DNA of 64,000 bases from Mycobacterium florentinum (GTDB lineage: Bacteria; Actinomycetota; Actinomycetes; Mycobacteriales; Mycobacteriaceae): the NCBI RefSeq assembly GCF_010730355.1, contig NZ_AP022576.1, positions 4,960,001-5,024,000 on the forward strand, in the 5' to 3' direction. Made by a program: the position numbers and the translations under genes. Shown here one piece after another: positions 8,387 through 17,074 of this stretch. The notes under the pieces are model-generated. The model made no database searches. It saw nothing but the letters and a program-made list of their open reading frames with translations, and was not told the DNA's origin. Numbering within the stretch: the stretch's first letter is position 1; the number at the start of each line of letters is the position of its first letter.

Positions 8387-10657
8387 TCAGACCCCCGCGC
8401 GGACTTCCTGAGCGGCGGCGACCATGTTGCGCAGCGACGCGTTCACCTCGTCGGTGTTGCGGGTCTTGAGCCCGCAGTCGGGGTTGACCCACAGTCGCTC
8501 GGCCGGAACGGCCCGCAGCGCGGCCCGCAGCGACTCGGCCATCTCGCCCGTGCTCGGCACCCGCGGCGAGTGGATGTCGTAGACGCCCGGGCCCACGCTG
8601 TTGGCGAAGCCGACCGAGTTCAGGTCGTCCAGCACCTCCATGTGCGAGCGTGCCGCCTCGATGGACGTGACGTCGGCGTCCAGGTCGGCGATCGCGCCGA
8701 TCACCTCACCGAACTCCGAGTAGCACAGGTGGGTGTGGATCTGCGTCGAGTCGGCGACGCCGGAGGTGGCCAGCCGGAAAGACCCGACCGCCCAACGCAG
8801 GTAGTCGTCCTGGTCGGCCCGACGCAGCGGCAGCAGCTCGCGCAGCGCCGGCTCGTCGACCTGGATGACGGCGATGCCGGCGGCTTGCAGATCCACCGTC
8901 TCGTCGCGAATCGCCAGCGCCACCTGGTTGGCGGTGTCGGCCAGCGGCTGGTCGTCGCGGACGAACGACCACGCCAGGATCGTCACCGGGCCGGTCAGCA
9001 TGCCCTTGACCGGCTTGTCGGTCAGGGACTGCGCGTATTTGGCCCACTCCACCGTCATCGGCTGCCGGCGGATCACGTCGCCGTAGAGGACCGGCGGACG
9101 CACGCAGCGACTGCCGTAGGACTGCACCCAGCCGTTCCTGGTGGCGAAGAACCCGTCCAGTTGCTCGGCGAAGTACTGCACCATGTCGTTGCGCTCCGGC
9201 TCACCGTGCACCAGCACGTCGAGGCCGAGTTGTTCCTGCAGCTTGATGACGTCGGAGATCTCTTGCTTCATCCGCCGGTCGTATTCGGCCTCGTCGATCT
9301 CACCGGCGACCAGCGCGGCGCGCGCCTTGCGGATCTCGACGGTCTGCGGGAACGACCCGATCGTGGTGGTCGGCAACGGCGGCAGGTGCAGCCGCGCCTC
9401 CTGGCTGGTCCGCCGTTGTGCGGCGTCGCCGCGATGCACGCCGGACGCCACGATCGAATCGAGTCGGGTCCGGAGTCCGTCGTTGTGCAGCCGCGGGTCA
9501 CTCGTGCGGGACGCGACCGCGCCGTTGGATGCCTCGATCTCGTCGGCGACGGCCTCGCGGCCCTCGTGCAGGGCGCGTGCCAAAACGACGACTTCGTGCA
9601 CCTTTTCGGCACCGAACGCCAGCCAGCTGCGCAGCGCGTCGTCCAGGCCGGTCTCCGGCTCCAGCGAGTACGGCACGTGCAGGGTCGAGCAGGACGTCGA
9701 AACCGCAACGCTGCCAGCCGAATCCAGCAGGCTCGTCAGCTTGGCCAGCGCCGCCTCGAGATCGGTACGCCAGATATTGCGACCATCGACGACACCGGCC
9801 ACCAGGGTCTTGTCGGCCAGCCCGGGCACCGCGGCGATCGCGGTGCCGGCACCGTAAACCAGGTCGACGCCGATCGCCTCGACGGGTGTGCGGGCCAGCG
9901 CCCCCAGCGAGTCGCCGGGGTCACCGAAGTAGGTGGCGACGTAGATGGCGGGCCGGTTGCTCACCTTGCCCAGCGCGTTGTAGACCGCCTCGGCCAGTGC
10001 GGGGGCGTCGGGGGAGATGTCGGTGACCAGCGCCGGCTCGTCGATCTGTACCCACTGCGCGCCGTTGTCGGCCAGCAGGCTCAGCAGCTCGGAGTAGATT
10101 CCCACCAGCTCCTGCAACCGCTCGATCGGGGCGCCGCCACCGTTGACGGCCTTGCTCAGCAACAGGAAGGTGATCGGGCCGACGACAACCGGGCGCGCCG
10201 GAATCCCTTGCTCGAGAGCCTCTTTCAGCTCGGAGAGCACCTTGTCCGGGTTGAGCGTGAACTTCGTCGCCGGCTCGATCTCAGGAACGATGTAGTGGTA
10301 ATTGGTGTCGAACCACTTGGTCATCTCCAGCGGCGCGACGTCCTTGTTGCCACGCGCCGCGGCGAAATAGCGGTCCAGGTCGTCGGTAACCTGCGCGGCC
10401 CGGGCCGGCAGCGCGCCGAGCATGACCGCGGTGTCGAGCACCTGGTCGTAGTAGGAGAAGGTGTTCACCGGCACCGAGTCCAGGCCGGCGTCGGCCAGGC
10501 CCTTCCAGGTGTCGCGGCGCAGGGTGGCGGCGATGTTTTCGAGTTCGGATCGGCTGGTACGGCCTTTCCAGTAGCCCTCGGTCGCCCGCTTGAGTTCGCG
10601 TTTCGGTCCGATGCGCGGAGAGCCGACAACGGTTGCTGTGAATACTTGGGGGGTCAC
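8387..10657 (-). CDS. metE: Cobalamin-independent methionine synthase
   Basis: Transfers the methyl group of 5-methyltetrahydropteroyl-triglutamate to homocysteine to make methionine; cytosolic zinc enzyme. Length is 756 residues, normal for MetE. The N-terminal half starts [21 protein letters not shown]. The catalytic C-terminal barrel contains [14 protein letters not shown], the zinc ligand region [11 protein letters not shown] (His-x-Cys) and the late Cys in [10 protein letters not shown]. The GTG start at 10657 is preceded by AAAGGAC. Preceded by a cobalamin riboswitch, so synthesis should be shut down when B12 is available and MetH can work (known for Rv1133c). Confidence 0.97.
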   Translation of the reverse strand: MTPQVFTATVVGSPRIGPKRELKRATEGYWKGRTSRSELENIAATLRRDTWKGLADAGLDSVPVNTFSYYDQVLDTAVMLGALPARAAQVTDDLDRYFAAARGNKDVAPLEMTKWFDTNYHYIVPEIEPATKFTLNPDKVLSELKEALEQGIPARPVVVGPITFLLLSKAVNGGGAPIERLQELVGIYSELLSLLADNGAQWVQIDEPALVTDISPDAPALAEAVYNALGKVSNRPAIYVATYFGDPGDSLGALARTPVEAIGVDLVYGAGTAIAAVPGLADKTLVAGVVDGRNIWRTDLEAALAKLTSLLDSAGSVAVSTSCSTLHVPYSLEPETGLDDALRSWLAFGAEKVHEVVVLARALHEGREAVADEIEASNGAVASRTSDPRLHNDGLRTRLDSIVASGVHRGDAAQRRTSQEARLHLPPLPTTTIGSFPQTVEIRKARAALVAGEIDEAEYDRRMKQEISDVIKLQEQLGLDVLVHGEPERNDMVQYFAEQLDGFFATRNGWVQSYGSRCVRPPVLYGDVIRRQPMTVEWAKYAQSLTDKPVKGMLTGPVTILAWSFVRDDQPLADTANQVALAIRDETVDLQAAGIAVIQVDEPALRELLPLRRADQDDYLRWAVGSFRLATSGVADSTQIHTHLCYSEFGEVIGAIADLDADVTSIEAARSHMEVLDDLNSVGFANSVGPGVYDIHSPRVPSTGEMAESLRAALRAVPAERLWVNPDCGLKTRNTDEVNASLRNMVAAAQEVRAGV

Positions 10658-10799
10658 GATATTCGTCCTTTAATCGGCGTGGTGGTCACCGCCAACGGAC
10701 CTGCAGCCAATCCGGATGCGGTTTGCACCTGAGTACCAACCACAACGGCTGCAGCCTAACGCCCATTCCACGAGGCGATGAGCCGCCGGACGCGGGTGC

Positions 10800-10985
10800 G
10801 CCCGGCACAGCCGGCAGGTCTCCGGACTCGCAGGCGCGCACCGGGTGGTGCTCCTAGTGGCCGTCGCTTCCCAGTCGTACTGACCAGTGCCATATGACGG
10901 CGTTCGTTCCTGCATACCGTTGCGGGACAGTCCCGGATTCTCACCGGGTTCCCTCTTGCGAAGCGTTACTAACGCTGCTTCGTTC
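10800..10985 (-). promoter_or_regulatory. Cobalamin riboswitch upstream of metE
   Basis: On the metE strand the leader contains, in order, GGGAACCCGGTGAGAATCC followed by GGGACTGTCCCGCAACGGTA, the core of the adenosylcobalamin riboswitch. Next comes GGCCACTAGGAGCACC, and last the B12 box AGTCCGGAGACCTGCCGGC (complement of about 10808-10830). A separate hairpin (CGAAGC..GCTTCG) lies just 5' of it, near 10958-10982. About 145 nt separate the box from the metE start, room for an expression platform that I did not resolve. Boundaries are approximate. Confidence 0.93.
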
Positions 10986-11041
10986 GATGCCGGCGCCGCG
11001 GGGTTGCGGCGCAAGCAGACCAGCTGCGAGATGCAGTTTAG

Positions 11042-11683
11042 TCAGCCTGCCAGCGCCTGCGCGATCGGGATGTCTCCGTTGTTGAATTCGATGGTCCGCC
11101 GGATGGTCGAATCGTCGGCCAGCGCGGCGGCCACGACGAGCGCGACATCGGCGCGCGACACCGAGCCCTTGCCCTGGCCGACGACGATGCGCCCGGTCGC
11201 CGGTTCCAGCGTGAGCCGGCCGGGCCCCAGCACCGTCCAGTCGAGCTCACTGGCCCGCAGGTGGGCGTCCGCGGCGGCCTTGGCCTCTGCGTAGGCGAAG
11301 AACGGATCATCCTGTGGGACGCCATGATTGGGTCCAGCACCGAAGTAGGACACCATCACGAACCGCTTGACGCCCGCGTGCGCGGCGGCGTCGATCACCC
11401 GGATCGCCGCGTCACGGTCGACGGCATAGGTGCGCGCCGGGTTGCCGCCGCCCGCGCCGGCCGAGAAGACGACCGCGTCGTGCCCGGGCAGCAGATCGGC
11501 CAGCGCGGCGGTGTCCAACTGCTCGATATCGGCGACGACCGGATCGGCGCCGGTGGCAGCGACGTCGCCGGAGTGCTCGGGATTGCGGAAGACGGAGCTC
11601 ACCCCGTCACCGCGTTCGGTCAGGATGCGGGCCAGCTGCAGTGCGACCTTGCCGTGCCCGCCGAAGACGATGATGCGTGCCAT
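11042..11683 (-). CDS. NAD(P)-binding atypical SDR
   Basis: Codes for 213 residues with an N-terminal Rossmann fold IIVFGGHGKVALQLARIL. It shows the atypical SDR pattern FVMVSYFGAGPN followed by Tyr and Lys in FAYAEAKAAAD, and a C-terminal FNNGDIPIAQAL typical of YwnB/BVR-B-like NAD(P)H-binding proteins. Substrate unknown. It lies on the same strand 19 nt downstream of the SDR ending at 11703, so it is probably the last gene of that short operon and under the operator at 12591-12619. It could equally be a nucleotide-binding regulator without catalytic activity. Confidence 0.75.
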   Translation of the reverse strand: MARIIVFGGHGKVALQLARILTERGDGVSSVFRNPEHSGDVAATGADPVVADIEQLDTAALADLLPGHDAVVFSAGAGGGNPARTYAVDRDAAIRVIDAAAHAGVKRFVMVSYFGAGPNHGVPQDDPFFAYAEAKAAADAHLRASELDWTVLGPGRLTLEPATGRIVVGQGKGSVSRADVALVVAAALADDSTIRRTIEFNNGDIPIAQALAG

Positions 11684-11702
11684 GCCTCCGACGGTAGCGC
11701 CG

Positions 11703-12545
11703 TCAGAGTTTGACGCGGCCCATGATGATGTCGATGATCGGCTTGCCCGGCGGGTAAGCGTTGGTCAGCGAGGCCATCGTGTGGCCGTAGTCCACCAGCA
11801 CCGTGATCCCGTTGACGCCGAAGGCCGCGGCGCTGTTCAGGAAGGCCATCACATCGCCCATCTGCTCCGGCGTGTGGACCTTGGAGCCGGTCTCTTCGCG
11901 GTAGTCCTGGGCGAAGGTGAGCCACAGGTCGGCATTGGCCTGGGCCAGCGGGGTGTCGGTCGGGCCCGGGCAAATCGCGTTGATGCGAATGCCCTTCTTC
12001 AGCAGGGGAAGACCCTGGGTGGCCACGTAGGCGTTGACGATCTTCTTGCTGGTGCCGTAGTGGATGATGCCTTCGGCTTCGTGCGCCTCCGACCAGGCCA
12101 CGGCGGCCGCGTAGTCCGGTGTGGCCAAGAACTCGGTCAGCAGTTCCAGGTCGTTCTCCCAGCCCATCCCGGCGACCGACGAGATGAAGCAGATGGCCGA
12201 ACCGGATGGAAGCTGGTTCTTTTCCAGCAGCCGGTCGATCAGGTGGCGGTGCCCGATGAAGTTGATCTTCAGCAGGTCGGTCGCGCCGTCGGCAACACCG
12301 GCCGCCGAGAACAGGGCGTGGACGGGGCCGTCCAGCTGCTCGAGCGCCGCGTCGATCGAGGCGGGGTCGCGCAGGTCGACCTGGATGTACTTGGCTACGT
12401 CATAGGTCACCGGCGCGTAGTCCATCACGATGACTTCGGCACCGAGCTCGGCCGCCGACTTGGCCGCCGCGGCGCCCATGCCAGTCGCGCCACCGACAAC
12501 GAGAGCGCGCTTGCCGTCGTAGCGCAACCGATCGACAATGGTCAT
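11703..12545 (-). CDS. Short-chain dehydrogenase/reductase
   Basis: Codes for 280 residues: TVGGATGMG-like dinucleotide motif (VVGGATGMGAAAAK), VDLRDPASIDAAL, ISSVAGMGWEN, and catalytic Tyr/Lys in HYGTSKKIVNAYV. The C-terminus has RINAICPGPTDTPLAQ and VDYGHTMASLTNAYPPG. The fold resembles alcohol/3-alpha-hydroxysteroid dehydrogenase-type SDRs; the substrate is unknown. ATG 12545 has GAAGGGG upstream and is preferred to a start nine codons earlier. A promoter with the shared island operator lies 46 nt upstream, so this SDR belongs to the island regulon. Confidence 0.85.
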   Translation of the reverse strand: MTIVDRLRYDGKRALVVGGATGMGAAAAKSAAELGAEVIVMDYAPVTYDVAKYIQVDLRDPASIDAALEQLDGPVHALFSAAGVADGATDLLKINFIGHRHLIDRLLEKNQLPSGSAICFISSVAGMGWENDLELLTEFLATPDYAAAVAWSEAHEAEGIIHYGTSKKIVNAYVATQGLPLLKKGIRINAICPGPTDTPLAQANADLWLTFAQDYREETGSKVHTPEQMGDVMAFLNSAAAFGVNGITVLVDYGHTMASLTNAYPPGKPIIDIIMGRVKL

Positions 12546-12590
12546 GGAAATCCCCTTCTCGGATAATGCCAACGCGGTTCTAACTGCTCA

Positions 12591-12619
12591 ACTGTATGGG
12601 TAACAGTTATTTGGTTCAA
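12591..12619 (-). promoter_or_regulatory. Promoter with island operator, site 1
   Basis: On the minus strand TTGAAC (12619-12614), a 17-bp spacer and TACAGT (12596-12591) form a good promoter for the SDR gene at 12545. The spacer and -35 contain the shared dyad, read on the plus strand as TAACAGTTATTTGGTTC (12601-12617), so a bound repressor would block polymerase. Confidence 0.7.
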
Positions 12620-12646
12620 TACCGGGTCCGGATTAAAGGGGGCGTT

Positions 12647-13957
12647 CTACTTGCCGCGCACGGCCGCGCCGCGCAAGACGGTGTCACGGGTGTGCACCAG
12701 CGCCGGTCGCTTGCCGATTTCGCGCAGAATGTTCTCCGGTATCCACTGCAGACCGATGACGCAGCGCGCCAGCATGGCGGTGGACGGAGCGTCGATGCGG
12801 ATCTCGCCGGAGCGAATGCCTTCGGAGAGCAGGGATTTCATCTGCCGCAATCGGGTAGGATACGACCAGCCCGGATTGGCGGTCGGCGGCGATTGCCGCA
12901 TCCACGCCAGCTGAATCCGGAATTCGTCGGAGAACCGGTCCAGTGCATTGACGTTGATCCAGCTCAGCGCGTCCAGCTTCTCGATGGGTGTGGCATCCGA
13001 GCGCAGCACGCTGACCCAGCCGGCCTCAACCTTCTGCCCGAACGACACCATGATCGAGTCGAGAAGTTCGTCCTTGGAGCCGATCACCCGATAGACGGTG
13101 CCGGTGCCAAGACCCGCCGCCGACGCGATATCGCGGATCGTGGTGGCTTCGTACCCTTTGCGGCCGAATTCGGTTCGTGCCACCGCACGGACATGGGCGG
13201 CCTTGTCACTGGGATCGGCGTCGCTGTCGTCGGCCCACGATTCGATGACCGCGCTGGCGGCTGCAAAGGCGTTGGACCGATCCAGCGCCGCATCGGTGGG
13301 GGGCCGGGCCGCCAAGCCTTGCAAGATGATTCGGCACAGCAGTTCCGCCACCTGGTCGGGTGCCGAGTTGTGGCGCATCACGTCGAGCCCGACCTGCAGC
13401 ATGGTCTGACAGATGCGGTCGGCCAGCGTGGGGAGATCGATGTCGGGCTTGATGTAGCCGGTCCACCTGCCGGCGCGCAGCGTCTGCACCATCGCCTCTT
13501 GCACCGCGACGGACTGTTGCCGGGTCAGGTTCATCAATTCCGGGTCCGCGCTCGGTCCCTCGTAGAAGGACATCTGCAGCGCGGCCCGATGGTGCACGGC
13601 ACAGTTGGCGACCGCCGCCCCCAGCTCGATGATCTTCGCGGCGGCCGGTCGCGAATCGGCCTCGTCCAAGCGCGCCTTGGCGTTTTCCCCGATGCGGTGC
13701 AGGTCGTCCTGATAGCGGCGGATCAGCTCGATCAGGATCGCTTCTTTGGATTCGAAGTGGTGATACAGGCTTCCCGGCAGAATCCCGGCCGCGTCGGCGA
13801 TCTCCTGCAACGACGTTCGCAATCCCGAGGATGCGATCAAAGACGCGGCGGTCTGCAGGATCTCGGTGCGGCGCGTCCCGGAGTCGTCGTTGCCGGCCTG
13901 ATCCAGACGATCCGCCGTCGCCCGCTTGCCCTTAGCCAAGGTTTCGGCTTTGGCCAT
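12647..13957 (-). CDS. Tandem-domain TetR-family regulator (Mce3R-like architecture)
   Basis: A 436-residue DNA-binding protein made of two complete TetR units in one chain. Domain 1 has its helix-turn-helix at about 30-77 (LQEIADAAGILPGSLYHHFESKE). Domain 2 has another at about 254-300 (TIRDIASAAGLGTGTVYRVI), each followed by its own ligand-binding-type helical region. Ordinary TetR proteins are about 200 residues and dimerise; M. tuberculosis Mce3R is the known mycobacterial example of two TetR domains in one polypeptide. Operator-like sites occur upstream of this gene and of five neighbouring units. I infer a local repressor of the catabolic island released by an acyl-CoA or related intermediate; the ligand is unknown. 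Confidence 0.9.
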   Translation of the reverse strand: MAKAETLAKGKRATADRLDQAGNDDSGTRRTEILQTAASLIASSGLRTSLQEIADAAGILPGSLYHHFESKEAILIELIRRYQDDLHRIGENAKARLDEADSRPAAAKIIELGAAVANCAVHHRAALQMSFYEGPSADPELMNLTRQQSVAVQEAMVQTLRAGRWTGYIKPDIDLPTLADRICQTMLQVGLDVMRHNSAPDQVAELLCRIILQGLAARPPTDAALDRSNAFAAASAVIESWADDSDADPSDKAAHVRAVARTEFGRKGYEATTIRDIASAAGLGTGTVYRVIGSKDELLDSIMVSFGQKVEAGWVSVLRSDATPIEKLDALSWINVNALDRFSDEFRIQLAWMRQSPPTANPGWSYPTRLRQMKSLLSEGIRSGEIRIDAPSTAMLARCVIGLQWIPENILREIGKRPALVHTRDTVLRGAAVRGK

Positions 13958-14020
13958 GGCTAACGGTGCGCGTTTCGAGAGGACTGCGACCGGGCCACGC
14001 TACGCATTCGTCCTCCTGCC

Positions 14021-14038
14021 GAACCAAATCTTTGTTAA
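14021..14038. promoter_or_regulatory. Island operator, site 2 (TetR gene)
   Basis: GAACCAAATCTTTGTTAA, or TTAACAAAGATTTGGTTC on the minus strand, matches the shared dyad. It lies 64 nt upstream of the tandem-TetR start and beyond the stop of the nitroreductase gene, pointing to autoregulation. I could not assign a convincing -35/-10 pair here. Confidence 0.6.
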
Positions 14039-14111
14039 AGGCTATCAGATTGCCCAACCGGAAACCGGCTCAAATGCGCTGCTAACAGCGCTGACAGCCC
14101 ATTCTAAAGCC

Positions 14112-14759
14112 CTAGAGCCCGGGACCGTCCCAACTGTCCACCGCGACCACCTCATCGAGCGGACGCCGCGGGGCGGGGGAGAAGGTGTGCCCGGCCCGCA
14201 ATCGGCCCACCGGCAGCAGGGCGCCCTGGACGAACGACGGCGGGATCCCCAGCAGCTCGCGCACCTCGTCTTCGTGGTGCAGATGCAGCGTCGTCACGCA
14301 GGTGCCGTAGCCCCGGGTGTGCAAGGCCAGCTGAAAGTTCCACACCGCGGGGAAGATCGACCCGTACAGGGTTGCCAGGTGAAACGATTCGTCGCCGTCG
14401 ATGCGCGGCAAGTAGGGCTCATAGCTTGGGATTACCAGCAGCGGTACCTTCGCCATGTTCTCGACCAGCCACTCCGTCGACGACATGAGCCGGCTCTCCG
14501 GCGTGCCGCTCGGCAGCAGGTCGGCGAGCAGCTGACCGCCGACCCGCTTCAGGTATGCGTCGCGGTACAACTCGGCGATCGTTTCCCGCTTCTTCGGATC
14601 CGCGACCACCAGCCAGCGCCAGGCCTGCGAGTTCGAGCCGTTGGCGGCCTGCAGGCCGACGCGCAGGCATTCGCGAATGTCCTCGAGGTCCACCTGCGCG
14701 TCCAGGTCGAGCGTCTTACGCGCGGAACGGGTGGCGGTCAGCAGGTATTCGATATCCAT
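14112..14759 (-). CDS. Nitroreductase-family flavoprotein
   Basis: Codes for 215 residues. The N-terminal pattern TATRSARKTLDLDAQVDLEDI and NSQAWRWLVVADP, the central segment SFHLATLYGSIFPAVWNFQLA and the late GYGTCVTTLHLHHEDEVRELL are those of FMN-dependent nitroreductase-fold enzymes. These reduce quinones, enones or nitro groups with NAD(P)H. The ATG at 14759 shares its A with the TGA stop of the preceding acyl-CoA dehydrogenase, so it is translationally coupled in a three-gene operon from 16998. I infer a reduction step (for example of an unsaturated intermediate) or supply of reduced flavin. Confidence 0.88.
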   Translation of the reverse strand: MDIEYLLTATRSARKTLDLDAQVDLEDIRECLRVGLQAANGSNSQAWRWLVVADPKKRETIAELYRDAYLKRVGGQLLADLLPSGTPESRLMSSTEWLVENMAKVPLLVIPSYEPYLPRIDGDESFHLATLYGSIFPAVWNFQLALHTRGYGTCVTTLHLHHEDEVRELLGIPPSFVQGALLPVGRLRAGHTFSPAPRRPLDEVVAVDSWDGPGL

Positions 14760-15847
14760 CAGCGCCCTCTCCGGGTAAGGCGCGCACCGACTTCGGCGAG
14801 ATACCGGTCGGGTCCGCCGAGAAGTGAGCTCCAGCTCAGCAGGCGCTTGAGGTAGAGATGCGCGTCGTGCTCCCAGGTGTAGCCGATCCCGCCGAGCACC
14901 TGGATGGCCGTGTCGCCCACGGTGGCCAGTCGCCCGGCGAACGCCTTGGCTCGCAGCGCGGCGAGATGCTTTTCGTCGGATCCAAGGTCGGCGTCGGCGG
15001 CCCAGAGCGCGTGGATCACGCCGCTGCGGGCCAGTTCGACGGTCTCGTACATATCGACGCACAGATGCTGGATCGCCTGAAACGATCCGATGACCTGACC
15101 GAATTGCTTTCTGACTTTTGCGTATTCGACGGCGAGGTCCATGACGGCCCGCGCGGCGCCGAGCGCGTCGGCGGCGGTGGCGATCAGCAGGTCGTCGATC
15201 ACCGCCGCAACGTCGGCGGATGCCGCCGTGGCCAGCCGCTGCGCGGGCACGCCGTCGAGCCGGACGCGAAACTGTTTGCGGGTCTGATCGATACCGCGCT
15301 CGGGCGCCACGGTGATACCGGAAGAGTCGGTGTTCACCGCGAAAAGCGCCGTGCCGTCCGGGTCTTCGGCAAGCACCAGCAGCACGTCGGCCGCCGCCGC
15401 ATCGGACACGTCGCCGAGCTCACCCCGCAGGACGTTGCCGTCTTCGGCAGCGACATTCTGGAAGTCCAGGAAGCTGACGGTGGCGACCGTCGTCCCGTCC
15501 GCGATGCCGGCCAAAATCGTTGCAGCACTGTCATTGTCGCAGAGCCGCGTCAGGGCGCGCGGGGCGGCCACCGCGGTGGACAGCCACGGCCCCGGATGCA
15601 GGGCGGCGCCGAGCTCTTCGGCCACGACGCCGGCCTCGACCATCGTCATCCCCGCGCCGCCGTGTTCCTCCGGCACCAACAGCCCAGTGGTACCGAGGTC
15701 GGCCAGGCCACGCCAGACCGCATCATCCATGCCGGTCGGATTGTCGAGCAGTTCGCGCACGTGACCCGAAATCGGTGCCTTGTCAGCAAGAAAGCGCCGG
15801 GTGGTGTCGCGCAGCGCGACCTGTTCGTCGCTGAGTTCGAGGTTCAT
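14759..15847 (-). CDS. Acyl-CoA dehydrogenase, second subunit type
   Basis: Codes for 362 residues. It shows the ACAD layout with the N-terminal helical part (MNLELSDEQVALRDTTRRFL), a beta-domain with low conservation, and the C-terminal helical part with RKQFGQVIGSFQAIQHLCVDMY, the FAD/acyl-CoA region QVLGGIGYTWEHDAHLYLKR and the catalytic-Glu region near its end. ATG 15847 overlaps the stop of the upstream ACAD gene (ATGA). Adjacent mycobacterial ACAD pairs (for example the FadE26-27, FadE28-29 and FadE17-18 types) form alpha2beta2 heterotetramers for steroid side chains or other bulky acyl-CoAs; I infer the same here. Confidence 0.9.
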   Translation of the reverse strand: MNLELSDEQVALRDTTRRFLADKAPISGHVRELLDNPTGMDDAVWRGLADLGTTGLLVPEEHGGAGMTMVEAGVVAEELGAALHPGPWLSTAVAAPRALTRLCDNDSAATILAGIADGTTVATVSFLDFQNVAAEDGNVLRGELGDVSDAAAADVLLVLAEDPDGTALFAVNTDSSGITVAPERGIDQTRKQFRVRLDGVPAQRLATAASADVAAVIDDLLIATAADALGAARAVMDLAVEYAKVRKQFGQVIGSFQAIQHLCVDMYETVELARSGVIHALWAADADLGSDEKHLAALRAKAFAGRLATVGDTAIQVLGGIGYTWEHDAHLYLKRLLSWSSLLGGPDRYLAEVGARLTRRGR

Positions 15848-16998
15848 TTGCGTGGCAATCCGAGTACGCGTTGCGCGGTGATGTTCTTGTTGATCTGCGT
15901 GGTTCCGCCCGCGATGGTCAGCGAGCGTGAGGTGAGCCGGTAGTTCGCCCACGCGGCGTCGTCGCCGCGGGTACCCAGCACGTCGAAGGCCAACGCGGCC
16001 ATGTCCTGTCCGATCTCACCCCACACGGTCTTGGCGAGGCTGGCCGATCCGAATGCGGTGATTTCCGACCCGCCGTGCAGGGTCGCCGAGATCGACCGCT
16101 GACACAGCACCTCGAGATACTTGATGCGGACCGCGATTTCGCCGAGGCGCCGCAGCGTCACCGGATCGTCGAGTGCGTCGGTCTGCGCGGCGATGTCGTC
16201 CACCAGCTCTTCCAGCCGCACCCGCATTTCGGCGTAGAGCCGTGCGGCCCCGGCCCGTTCGTGGCTGAGCGTGGTGGTGGCTACTTGCCAACCGCCGTTG
16301 AGCGGTCCGAGCAACGCGTCGGCGGGCACCCGCACGTCGTGAAAGAACACCTCGGCGAAATCGGTGTCGCCGTTGAGCGTGACGAGCGGACGGACCTCGA
16401 TCCCGGGCAGCTTCATGTCGACGATCAGGCACGAGATTCCCTTGTGCTTCGGGGCGTCGGGATCGGTGCGCACATACAGCTGGCACCAGTGCGCCCGGTG
16501 CCCGAGCGAGGTCCAGATCTTCTGGCCGTTGACGACGAAGTCGTCGCCGTCCCGGACGGCGCGGGTGCGCAGCGAGGCGAGATCGGATCCGGCCTCGGGC
16601 TCCGACATTCCCTGGCACCAGATGTCGTCGGCGCGCATCATGCGGCGCAGCAGCGTCTTCTTCTGGTCTTCGGTGCCGTACTGCATGATTGCGGGGGCGA
16701 TGTTGTTCATCCCAATGACGTTGAGCGGCATCGGAGCCCGCGCGCGGGTGGTCTCCTCGGTGTAGACCAGCTGCTCGAGCACCGTCGCTCCGCGGCCGCC
16801 GTATTCGCGCGGCCAGGAGACCGCGGCCCATCCCGCGTCGGACATGGTGCGGCTCCACCCGCGCAGCATCTCGAATGACGCATCGTCGCGGCCCGAGGGC
16901 CGGCGTGCGGCCACCAGCTCTTCGGTCAGGTTCGCGGACAGCCAGTCGCGCAGTTCGACGCGGAACTGTTCCAATTCCGCCGGGTAGGAGAAGTCCAC
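15844..16998 (-). CDS. Acyl-CoA dehydrogenase, first subunit type
   Basis: Codes for 384 residues. Visible are the substrate/flavin motif CQGMSEPEAGSDLASLRT, the beta-domain KIWTSLGHRAHWCQLYVRTD, LSHERAGAARLYAEM in the C-terminal domain, and the closing AGGTTQINKNITAQRVLGLP. Introduces the alpha-beta double bond into an acyl-CoA, passing electrons to ETF. First gene of the operon FadE-FadE-nitroreductase, preceded 42 nt upstream by a promoter carrying the island operator. Pairing with the next gene suggests a heteromeric enzyme acting on a bulky or ring-containing CoA ester. Exact substrate not deducible. Confidence 0.92.
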   Translation of the reverse strand: MDFSYPAELEQFRVELRDWLSANLTEELVAARRPSGRDDASFEMLRGWSRTMSDAGWAAVSWPREYGGRGATVLEQLVYTEETTRARAPMPLNVIGMNNIAPAIMQYGTEDQKKTLLRRMMRADDIWCQGMSEPEAGSDLASLRTRAVRDGDDFVVNGQKIWTSLGHRAHWCQLYVRTDPDAPKHKGISCLIVDMKLPGIEVRPLVTLNGDTDFAEVFFHDVRVPADALLGPLNGGWQVATTTLSHERAGAARLYAEMRVRLEELVDDIAAQTDALDDPVTLRRLGEIAVRIKYLEVLCQRSISATLHGGSEITAFGSASLAKTVWGEIGQDMAALAFDVLGTRGDDAAWANYRLTSRSLTIAGGTTQINKNITAQRVLGLPRK

Positions 16999-17039
16999 TT
17001 TTCCTTGACTCTGGTCGTGGCTAACTGCGACTTAGCCGG

Positions 17040-17068
17040 ACTTTACGGTGGAGCATTTTTTTGGTCAA
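17040..17068 (-). promoter_or_regulatory. Promoter with island operator, site 3
   Basis: On the minus strand TTGACC (17068-17063), a 17-bp spacer and TAAAGT (17045-17040) drive the FadE operon. The spacer holds the dyad, plus strand GAGCATTTTTTTGGTCAA (17051-17068). It shares an almost identical 30-bp block, including the left flank CCGGACTTTACGGTGGA, with site 4. Confidence 0.72.
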
Positions 17069-17074
17069 CAACGT

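Noticed and set aside
8570..10732. 720-codon frame on the plus strand opposite metE
   Set aside because: Antisense shadow of metE with repetitive Val/Gly/Asp/Arg composition; it also crosses the metE leader.
14112..15062. Longer 316-residue version of the nitroreductase
   Set aside because: The extra N-terminus is Arg-rich and antisense-like across the ACAD gene; the ATG at 14759 overlaps the ACAD stop in a normal coupled arrangement.
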